DNA of 5,364 bases from JBOGXA01 sp050694175 (lineage in GTDB: Bacteria; Actinomycetota; CADDZG01; WHSQ01): NCBI GenBank assembly GCA_050694175.1, contig JBOGXA010000041.1:1-5364 (forward strand), read 5' to 3'. A program made the position numbers and the translations under genes. Below, piece by piece: positions 1-4,878 of this stretch (position 1 is the first letter of the stretch; the number at the start of each line of letters is the position of its first letter). The notes under the pieces were generated by a model. The model ran no database searches and was not told where the DNA came from. It was given only the letters and a program-made list of their open reading frames with translations.

Positions 1-128
1 CTCGCACCGTTTGGGGTTTGAGAAGGCCTGACGGCCCCGCCGGAGTTGACAGTGAGCGGACGCCCTCGTTGAAGCGTTATCCCTGGTCAAGCCCCGGATT
101 CACGTTCCCTGGTGGGGGGAACTTCGGG

Positions 129-641
129 CTAGAAGGAGGGCTCTACCGGTTCGTTGACCTCCAAGTCGCGTTCCCAGCCCTCGTTCTCGAGCTTGATCGA
201 TTCGATCGCGAGCGCGCTTCCGTTGGCGTCTAGATTCGACAGCGCTTGGTACTCCGACACCCAGCATCGGTAGACCCTGTAGGCGAGCACGACCTGGCCC
301 GCTTCGTTGAGGAGCTCGATCCCGACGTCCTTGCGGAAGTTCTTGAGCGACACCTCGTTCCCCAGCCCCGCTCCGTGGGTTAGGACCTGCTTCGCCCACT
401 GTTCGAATTCGGTTTCATGGGTGACGCCGCGCTCCAGCACCAGGGGATCGAAGCGCGTGAGACCGGGCGACCGGCGCGCGTAGTTGGGATCCGCGCCGTC
501 ACGCTCCTCGACGACGTCCGTCGTGCGCCGCAGGCCGCTTATCCGACTAATGCCGGCAACGTATCGGCCGTCCCACTTCACCCGAAACTTGAACCGTTTG
601 TAGGGATCGAACCTGTGCGGATTGACGCTGAACTCGGGCAT
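129..641 (-). CDS. Phage tail tube protein, gp19-like (contractile tail or injection system)
   Basis: Predicted 170-residue inner-tube protein of the T4 gp19 / extracellular contractile injection system tube family. Proteins of this family stack as hexameric rings inside a contractile sheath and form the conduit for cargo. Visible family features are the N-terminal block FKFRVKWDGRYVAGIS (residues 17-32), a middle block with LERGVTHETEFEQWA (69-83), a strand near LKNFRKDVGIELLNEAGQ (99-116), YRCWVSEYQAL (124-134) and the C-terminal IKLENEGWERD (149-159). The length matches the usual 140-170 residues. The ATG at 641 is chosen because the family starts just before the FKFRV block; the open frame continues 118 codons further but only as antisense-free overlap with the upstream membrane gene in another frame. 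The gene lies 20 bases after that gene, so co-transcription is likely; its ribosome site is weak (GAG about 7 bases before ATG). No signal peptide or membrane segment. Family assignment is recalled from memory of the family, without a search, but the match is strong. Whether it belongs to a prophage, a complete injection system or stands alone cannot be told from this window. Confidence 0.88.
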   Translation of the reverse strand: MPEFSVNPHRFDPYKRFKFRVKWDGRYVAGISRISGLRRTTDVVEERDGADPNYARRSPGLTRFDPLVLERGVTHETEFEQWAKQVLTHGAGLGNEVSLKNFRKDVGIELLNEAGQVVLAYRVYRCWVSEYQALSNLDANGSALAIESIKLENEGWERDLEVNEPVEPSF

Positions 642-661
642 CCGACGCTCGCCTACACCGG

Positions 662-1366
662 CTACGGAACGGCGGGCGGAGGCGTGGCCGTATCGGGTCC
701 GGCCCCCTCCTTCGCCGCCTTCAGCCTGAAGAACAGAAGCGTGGTCACCAGTGCGGCGAAGGGACCCGTCAGCGACCCACTCACGACGTTCGAAACGAAG
801 GAACGTATCTCCTCGGGCAGCGCGATCAGGATGGCCCCCAACACGATGCTGAAGGCGAGGAAGATCAGGAACTGCAGCACGATCACGCCGAATACCTGGA
901 AGTCGTGTCCCCGCACGAGGTTCCGGCTGCGACCGAACGAGTCCATCGCGCCCACACGTTCGAGCACGATTGCGGGGACGATCACGGCCCACCACGTAAT
1001 GAGCACAAGTCCGGGCACGATCAGCAGCAGGAGGCCGATGGCGATGGCGATGCCGGCGAGGATCGACGCTCCGGCAACCGACCCGATGCGGGAAGCGCCG
1101 CGTTTGAGCGTGTCTCCGACCGAAAGGTCGGCGCGTCCGTCACGGATGTCCGCCACCGCCTCGACCAGTGCGGCCTGAACGATGAACACGGCCGCGACCG
1201 AGAGGATGGCCGACAGCAGCGCGCCCACGAGACCGCCGATCGCGACCAGGAGCACACTCAGGATCGCGATCGCCAGGTAAACGACCAAGGCCGTGACGAA
1301 CAGATGCGCGAAGTGCTTCTTGTAGAGATCAAAAGCCTCTGAGATGACACCTTGTGTAGGGTTCAT
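662..1366 (-). CDS. Multi-pass membrane protein, GPDPase-membrane-domain-like
   Basis: A 234-residue integral membrane protein resembling the uncharacterised membrane domain often named after glycerophosphoryl diester phosphodiesterase (GPDPase_memb / DUF975-like). The catalytic phosphodiesterase domain is absent, so no enzymatic role is claimed. After a short amphipathic start (residues 1-19, ending ...DLYKKHF) hydrophobic segments lie at about 20-44, 46-70, 98-117, 118-134, 157-183 and 196-213. The family-like signature is PGLVLITWWAVIVPAIVLE (118-136) followed by SFGRSRNLVRG (143-153), and the tail ends in a Pro/Ala-rich stretch after RLKAAKEG. The ATG at 1366 is chosen because the protein begins with the typical soluble start there; the same frame stays open for 186 more codons, but that part is antisense to the divergent gene at 1509 and rich in Arg, Pro and Ser. 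There is no Shine-Dalgarno sequence, and a GATAAT box ends 6 bases before the start, which suggests a leaderless transcript. It is followed 20 bases later by the tail tube gene. Confidence 0.8.
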   Translation of the reverse strand: MNPTQGVISEAFDLYKKHFAHLFVTALVVYLAIAILSVLLVAIGGLVGALLSAILSVAAVFIVQAALVEAVADIRDGRADLSVGDTLKRGASRIGSVAGASILAGIAIAIGLLLLIVPGLVLITWWAVIVPAIVLERVGAMDSFGRSRNLVRGHDFQVFGVIVLQFLIFLAFSIVLGAILIALPEEIRSFVSNVVSGSLTGPFAALVTTLLFFRLKAAKEGAGPDTATPPPAVP

Positions 1367-1372
1367 GGCGGC

Positions 1373-1378
1373 ATTATC
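1373..1378 (-). promoter_or_regulatory. Possible -10 box of a leaderless promoter for the 662-1366 gene
   Basis: The minus strand reads GATAAT, five of six bases of the TATAAT consensus, and ends 6 bases upstream of the ATG at 1366. With transcription starting 6-8 bases after the box, the mRNA would begin at or next to the start codon, in line with the missing ribosome binding site. No good -35 box is seen at 16-18 bases (the region is G/C only). Confidence 0.35.
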
Positions 1379-1398
1379 CCCCCGAGGAGGAGGGTCGG

Positions 1399-1423
1399 GG
1401 CGGATTCCGCCGCGGGCGCCCGC
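1399..1423. repeat. Two abutting perfect palindromes in the divergent promoter region
   Basis: Positions 1399-1411 read GGCGGA-T-TCCGCC, a perfect 6-base inverted repeat around one base. Positions 1412-1423 read GCGGGCGCCCGC, a perfect 12-base palindrome directly next to it. Both lie between the divergent starts at 1366 and 1509, about where the -35 of the leftward promoter would sit, so a regulator binding site is possible. In GC-rich DNA such palindromes also occur by chance, and no regulator gene is in the window. Confidence 0.4.
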
Positions 1424-1471
1424 CGAGATCGAGCGGTCGAGATAAATGCGCTCACCGGCCATCCACATACC

Positions 1472-1500
1472 TTGCCCTGCTTGGGGCGGGAGCGCATCAT
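1472..1500 (+). promoter_or_regulatory. Possible leaderless promoter for the 1509-2252 gene
   Basis: TTGCCC (1472-1477) and CATCAT (1495-1500) are separated by 17 bases and each matches four of six bases of the -35 and -10 consensus. The box ends 8 bases before the ATG at 1509, so the transcript would start at or near the start codon. The only purine-rich element, GGGAG at 1488-1492, is 16 bases from the ATG, too far to be a good ribosome site. Confidence 0.3.
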
Positions 1501-1508
1501 TACCGAGC

Positions 1509-2252
1509 ATGTCTACCGTCGCCCAGGCCCCGCCCGGCAGCACCTCAATCCCCATAGCGCGCCCGCTCGGGGTGCTGGCCTCGGGCATCGTGGCGGGGGC
1601 GATCGCCGGCTTCATCGCCGGCGGCATCGGCTCCCGGGCCGCGATGCGCATCCTGGCTCTGACCAGCCCGGACGCCGGGGGAGCGACCACGGAAGCCGGC
1701 GCCACCGTGGGGGACATCAGCGCGGGCGGCACGCTGTTTCTGCTGCTGGCCGGCACCGCGCTCGGCCTGGGAGGGGGCCTCGCGTACATCGCCGTGAGGC
1801 GCTGGCTCCCCCGGCGCGCCACCGGGGTCGTCTTCGGACTGTTGCTCCTGGCTTTGTCGGGCCGGCCTCTCGTCCATCCCGACAACGTCGACTTCATCAT
1901 CCTGGAGCCGGCGTGGCTGGGCATCGCGCTGTTCGCGTCGCTGCCGATCCTCTTTGGATTGCTCGTCGTGCCTCTTCAGGCACGCCTCGAGCCCTTATTC
2001 ACCGCGGAACGCTCCAGGCTCTGGACCGTGGTGGTTGTGGGTGCGGGGCTCCTGCCGCTGGCGCTGGGGGGACCGGTCGCGCTGGTGCTGGCGGTGCTCG
2101 TTGCGCTCGGTTTGATCATGGCTCGCTCCGAGGGTTTACGGGATGCGTGGAACGCACCGCCGGTCGACACACTGGGGCGCGTGCTGCTGACCATCCTCGG
2201 CTTGTTCGGCCTGGTCATGTTCTCGCGGGGAGCGATCCAGATCCTGTTCTAG
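1509..2252 (+). CDS. Uncharacterised multi-pass membrane protein
   Basis: A 247-residue inner membrane protein of unknown function. Hydrophobic segments lie at about residues 18-40, 72-96, 104-118, 130-156, 171-187, 188-205 and 222-238, that is six to seven helices. The first helix is Gly/Ala-rich with small-residue packing (GIVAGAIAGFIAGGIGSRAAMR, 26-47, ends in a conserved-looking SRAAMRILAL), and GTLFLLLAGTALGLGGGLAYIAVRRWLP region follows a soluble loop at about 52-70. Similar hypothetical proteins are familiar to me from Actinomycetota and Chloroflexota, but none with a known role, so no function is given. The ATG at 1509 is preferred to the in-frame ATG at 1446 because residues before it (IHIPCPAWGG) look non-coding and the shorter protein starts with an ordinary hydrophilic tail. 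The stop TAG sits inside the palindrome GTTCTAGAAC (2246-2255). The ADP-ribosylglycohydrolase gene starts about 55 bases downstream on the same strand, so the two may be co-transcribed. Confidence 0.75.
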   Translation: MSTVAQAPPGSTSIPIARPLGVLASGIVAGAIAGFIAGGIGSRAAMRILALTSPDAGGATTEAGATVGDISAGGTLFLLLAGTALGLGGGLAYIAVRRWLPRRATGVVFGLLLLALSGRPLVHPDNVDFIILEPAWLGIALFASLPILFGLLVVPLQARLEPLFTAERSRLWTVVVVGAGLLPLALGGPVALVLAVLVALGLIMARSEGLRDAWNAPPVDTLGRVLLTILGLFGLVMFSRGAIQILF

Positions 2253-2308
2253 AACGAGTGAGGGTATGTTCTCCCCATGCTCGCAGGACGCTCGACCCGA
2301 CCATTGTG

Positions 2309-3313
2309 ATGGAGACGAAAGCACTCGAGGACATCGTCCGCGCGGCTCGTCCCGACGACGACCGAGAAACCCTGCCGGACAGGTTCCGAGGGGTACTCCT
2401 CGGACTGGCCGTGGGGAACGCACTCGGAGTGCCGGTCGAGGGACAGTCCGCGCATGCGATCCGCCGTCGCTTCCGAGGGGGAGTAACCGAGATCGACGCG
2501 GGCGAGCGCGACCGGCCCTGGGACGACGACGTCGCTCAGGCTGCGATCCTGGCGCAGGTTCTGGTCGAGTCTGATGAGTTGGATCCGGAGGTGTTCGCCG
2601 CACGCCTTGCGACGTGGGCGCGCGACAGCGGGCGCGGCATCGGCGTCCTCACTCAATCCGTGATGGACGAGCTCGATCGGGGACGGGAGTCGCACGAAGC
2701 GGCCCGTCTGGCCTGGGAGCGAAACCCGATGAGCAACGCGGGCAACGGCGCGGTGATGCGATGTCCCCCCGTGGCCCTCCGCTACCCGAGGTCGGGAGTC
2801 GATTTGGTCCGGACGGCCAGGACCAGCGCGCTGGTCACGCACTACGACGCTCGCTGCGAGTGGAGCACGGCGGCAACCGCGGTGGCCCTTGCGACCTGTC
2901 TGAGCGGCCGACCGGTGCCGGTGGACCAACTTGCGGACGCCGTGGACGGCCTCGGTGGTGAGGGATGGCTGGCCGACTCGACCGAACAGGTCGGCGAGGC
3001 GATTCGCACCGTGGAGGGAGCCTCGCTGAAGGCGCTCGAACTGGACAACCCGGTGGACATGGGTTACACGCTCAAGGCGATGCAGGTGGGGTTGTGGTGC
3101 ACGACGCAGGTTGGTGGCTTCGAGCAGATCGTCGTCGACGTTATCAACGAAGGAGGGGACACCGACACGAACGGTGCCGTGGCGGGCGCCGTCATGGGCG
3201 CGCTCAACGGCGCCTCGAATATCCCCGAGCGCTGGCTCGACAACATCTCCGATGGCAACGGCTTGACGCAGCTTGCCGATCGTCTCTTCGAGAAGACGAT
3301 GGCCTCCGGCTAA
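2309..3313 (+). CDS. ADP-ribosylglycohydrolase family protein (DraG/ARH-like)
   Basis: A 334-residue cytoplasmic protein of the ADP-ribosylglycohydrolase family, all-alpha enzymes with a two-magnesium centre that remove ADP-ribose from proteins, nucleic acids or small molecules. Motifs in order: GLAVGNALGVPVE (residues 32-44, usual form G-D-A-L-G), WDDDV (71-75, usual W-T-D-D-T), SNAGNGAVMR (142-151, substrate loop), THYDARC (177-183) and GGDTDTN (282-288) with metal ligands D284, D286 and T287. Length is typical for a single-domain member. In the family the first metal-site motif supplies Thr-Asp-Asp; here D73 and D74 match the two Asp, while Thr is replaced by D72, and the Asp of the first motif by N37. 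Metal binding therefore looks possible but altered; this may be a feature of a subfamily. The ATG at 2309 is used; GTG at 2306 or 2258 are also in frame, and none has a good ribosome site. The target is unknown: no dinitrogenase reductase or ADP-ribosyltransferase gene is in the window. The last 110 bases overlap the convergent gene ending at 3204. Confidence 0.88.
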   Translation: METKALEDIVRAARPDDDRETLPDRFRGVLLGLAVGNALGVPVEGQSAHAIRRRFRGGVTEIDAGERDRPWDDDVAQAAILAQVLVESDELDPEVFAARLATWARDSGRGIGVLTQSVMDELDRGRESHEAARLAWERNPMSNAGNGAVMRCPPVALRYPRSGVDLVRTARTSALVTHYDARCEWSTAATAVALATCLSGRPVPVDQLADAVDGLGGEGWLADSTEQVGEAIRTVEGASLKALELDNPVDMGYTLKAMQVGLWCTTQVGGFEQIVVDVINEGGDTDTNGAVAGAVMGALNGASNIPERWLDNISDGNGLTQLADRLFEKTMASG

Positions 3314-4019
3314 CCGACGATCCCTCGAAGCGGGTCTCATCTATCTCCGGGACGAGGGCGTCGACTGATCTGAAAGCGAAGACCAGCAGCAGGACTCCAC
3401 CCAAGAACAACAGCAGCGGAGGCCCCGACTCGATGCGGGTTAGAACCCAATGGTAGAGCGCGTCTATGAACCCTCCGAATTCAGGCGGCGCAACGAGATG
3501 GACGCGGCCAAAGGACTCGCGCTCCAAGAGAAAGAATCCAATGACTGCACCGGGCACGTAGATCACGGCGGTGATGGCCAGCGCCAGCACGGCAACCGAG
3601 ACCGTCTTCTTACGGCCGGGCAGCGGGTTGCGCAGCGCATATATGACCGCCACCAAGAGCACCACGAAGGCCGCCCCCAGACGGGCTCCGGTAACCATGG
3701 TGAAACCTTGGATCTCGCTGATGGCGCCCGTTGCTCGAAGCGTGAGACCGGTGGTTGCCATCGTCGACCCCGACAGGGTCAGCATCGCGCCGATCCATCC
3801 CAGCCCAAAGGTCGACGCTGCGTTTCGGACGAGGAATCCGCTTTGATCGACGGCGGCCAGACCTCCCGCCCCGATCTTCAGGATCTGAAGAGCACCAATG
3901 AAGAGATAAAGCGCAGCGATGAGTCGAGCGATGAACCAGACGATGCGCACTGCGCGACCAAGCAGAGCCGGACGGCTCTGGTCCTGCTCGTGAAGCTTCG
4001 CTCGCTTCGTTTCCGCCAT
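3204..4019 (-). CDS. Na/Pi-cotransporter-like membrane protein, apparently lacking its C-terminal half
   Basis: A 271-residue open frame resembling the N-terminal half of the Na+/phosphate cotransporter family (NptA / SLC34-like). After a hydrophilic start (1-19) there are membrane segments at about 20-48, 70-93, 104-129, 138-166 and 199-219. The region GAMLTLSGSTMATTGLTL (77-94) followed by FTMVTGARLGAAFVVLLVA (106-124) matches the family pattern of a Q/T-S-S/G-x-x-x-T half-repeat followed by a G-A-x-x-G helix. Family members normally carry a second inverted copy of this repeat; none is found here. Residues 237-271 are an Arg/Ser-rich tail (no helix) read entirely from the antisense of the ADP-ribosylglycohydrolase gene, so it is probably not ancestral coding sequence. 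This looks like a gene cut by a rearrangement, with stop only reached by read-through; a short natural paralogue is the alternative. ATG at 4019 has a good ribosome site, GAGG at 4025-4028 with 5 bases spacing. Substrate is not certain; many remote members of this family are uncharacterised. It follows the persulfide dioxygenase gene after 123 bases. Confidence 0.65.
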   Translation of the reverse strand: MAETKRAKLHEQDQSRPALLGRAVRIVWFIARLIAALYLFIGALQILKIGAGGLAAVDQSGFLVRNAASTFGLGWIGAMLTLSGSTMATTGLTLRATGAISEIQGFTMVTGARLGAAFVVLLVAVIYALRNPLPGRKKTVSVAVLALAITAVIYVPGAVIGFFLLERESFGRVHLVAPPEFGGFIDALYHWVLTRIESGPPLLLFLGGVLLLVFAFRSVDALVPEIDETRFEGSSVSRRPSSSRRDDRQAASSRCHRRCCRASARGYSRRR

Positions 4020-4055
4020 GCTTGCCTCGTGATCGAGTGACGCGCTGCCCAGACT

Positions 4056-4085
4056 CTTATCGGGAATGGGGCGGAAACAAGTTAA
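4056..4085 (-). promoter_or_regulatory. Possible promoter of the Na/Pi-like gene
   Basis: On the minus strand TTAACT (4080-4085) and GATAAG (4056-4061) are 18 bases apart, each four of six to consensus. They stand in the 123-base gap upstream of the ATG at 4019, which would give a leader of about 30 bases containing the GAGG ribosome site. The gap is the only long one in the minus-strand group, which supports a separate promoter. Confidence 0.3.
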
Positions 4086-4142
4086 CCGGAGCGCTACCGC
4101 TTCGTGAGCTGCCTCGCTTCGGCGCTCGGTGTGTCGAGGGCC

Positions 4143-4868
4143 CTAGCGACCGGCCCCGACGTTCGCGCGCTTGATCTCGTGGAAATTCTGGGGTGGCGGT
4201 GGGAGGCTCGAGAGCTGGAAGTCTATGAACTCATCCAAGCCGAGCTTCAGCGCGGGGTTCGATCTGCGCTCCCGACCGATCGTCGAGATCGTCTTTCCAT
4301 CCATCCCTCGTCCACAAGTCGAGCCCGCGTAGTGGCCCGGGTAGACCTCGATATCGTCCCTTAGGGAGAGCAACCTCTGCAGTGACTGGTGGAGCTGCTT
4401 TGCGCGCGCACGCAAGTCGGAGTCATCAACCTCGGTCATGGCGAGATCCACTCTCCCCACATCGCCGACGAAGAGGGTGTCGCCGGTAAGGACGAACCAG
4501 TCATCGACCAGCAGGCCGAGGTGCTCGGGGGTGTGACCGGGAAGGGGGATCACCGCGGCCCGGCGGTTTCCGATCTCGAGAGTGTCGCCCGCGTGCAGCG
4601 GAACGAAATCGAACGTTACATCTGCGCCGGCACCCAAATAGAGAGTGGCTCCCGTGATGTCGGCCAGTCGACGAGCGCCCGACCGGTGATCCGCATGCAC
4701 GTGCGTCTCGATCACGTGGCTGATGGTCATGGCATTGTCCTCAGCGGCGGTGACGTAAGCGAGCGGATCGCCCTGGGGATCTATGGCCGCGCACACTCCC
4801 AATGTCGGGCAACCGACGAGATAGGAGGCGCAGGAGCGATCCTCGTGAAGCAACTGTCTGAAGTACAC
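4143..4868 (-). CDS. Persulfide dioxygenase, ETHE1-like metallo-beta-lactamase fold
   Basis: A 241-residue cytoplasmic enzyme of the metallo-beta-lactamase superfamily, of the ETHE1 / glyoxalase II-like persulfide dioxygenase type. These mononuclear iron enzymes oxidise glutathione persulfide or related thiol persulfides with O2 to sulfite, a step in sulfide detoxification. Visible motifs are THVHADH (residues 55-61, with H56, H58, D60, H61), LPGHTPEH (109-116, H112), TGDTLFVGDVGRVDLA (128-143, D130) and YPGHYAGSTCGR (176-187, H179), then STIGRERRSNPAL, which is typical of the persulfide dioxygenase branch rather than true glyoxalase II. By family knowledge H56, H112 and D130 would hold the iron. 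Length is usual for a single-domain bacterial member; there is no rhodanese or DUF442 fusion. The start is GTG at 4868, since the next Met is residue 47, inside the fold. It follows the DsrE-like gene by 9 bases, and its ribosome site overlaps that gene's stop codon, so the two are probably one operon and translationally linked. An alternative label is generic MBL-fold hydrolase. Confidence 0.88.
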   Translation of the reverse strand: MYFRQLLHEDRSCASYLVGCPTLGVCAAIDPQGDPLAYVTAAEDNAMTISHVIETHVHADHRSGARRLADITGATLYLGAGADVTFDFVPLHAGDTLEIGNRRAAVIPLPGHTPEHLGLLVDDWFVLTGDTLFVGDVGRVDLAMTEVDDSDLRARAKQLHQSLQRLLSLRDDIEVYPGHYAGSTCGRGMDGKTISTIGRERRSNPALKLGLDEFIDFQLSSLPPPPQNFHEIKRANVGAGR

Positions 4869-4873
4869 GACAA

Positions 4874-4878
4874 CCCCC
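4874..4878 (-). promoter_or_regulatory. Ribosome binding site supporting the GTG start at 4868
   Basis: Minus strand GGGGG, 5 bases before the GTG, overlapping the last base of the TAG stop of the DsrE-like gene. It decides for the GTG start, as no ATG occurs in the first 46 codons. Confidence 0.5.

Noticed and set aside
24..37. Possible terminator after the tail tube gene (GGCC-TGAC-GGCC)
   Set aside because: The stem is only 4 base pairs and no T-run follows on the minus strand.
46..51. Perfect TTGACA on the plus strand
   Set aside because: No -10 box at 16-19 bases and no plus-strand gene follows; the region is downstream of the minus-strand tail tube gene.
642..995. N-terminal extension of the tail tube protein
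   Set aside because: It overlaps the membrane protein gene in another frame and has Arg-rich shadow composition; gp19 proteins start close to residue 1 of the chosen protein.
1367..1924. N-terminal extension of the minus-strand membrane protein
   Set aside because: It is antisense to the 1509-2252 gene, rich in Pro, Arg and Ser, and the family-like start is at 1366.
2246..2255. Palindrome GTTCTAGAAC at the end of the membrane protein gene as a regulator site
   Set aside because: It includes the stop codon, has the half-sites in the wrong order for a LexA box (GAAC-N4-GTTC), and no promoter is evident next to it.
1352..2305. Long open frame upstream of and in frame with the ADP-ribosylglycohydrolase (open from 1352)
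   Set aside because: The 319 codons before the chosen start overlap the membrane protein gene in another frame and translate into an Arg/Gly/Pro-rich stretch typical of GC-rich shadow frames; the hydrolase fold starts only near residue 25 of the chosen protein.
2249..3340. Long minus-strand open frame antisense to the ADP-ribosylglycohydrolase, as the missing half of the Na/Pi-like protein
   Set aside because: Its translation is charged and His/Arg-rich with no membrane helices or repeat motif, so it is a shadow frame.
4089..4127. Inverted repeat GAGCGC ... GCGCTC in the gap after the persulfide dioxygenase gene
   Set aside because: A 6-base stem with a 27-base loop and no T-run; not convincing as terminator or operator.
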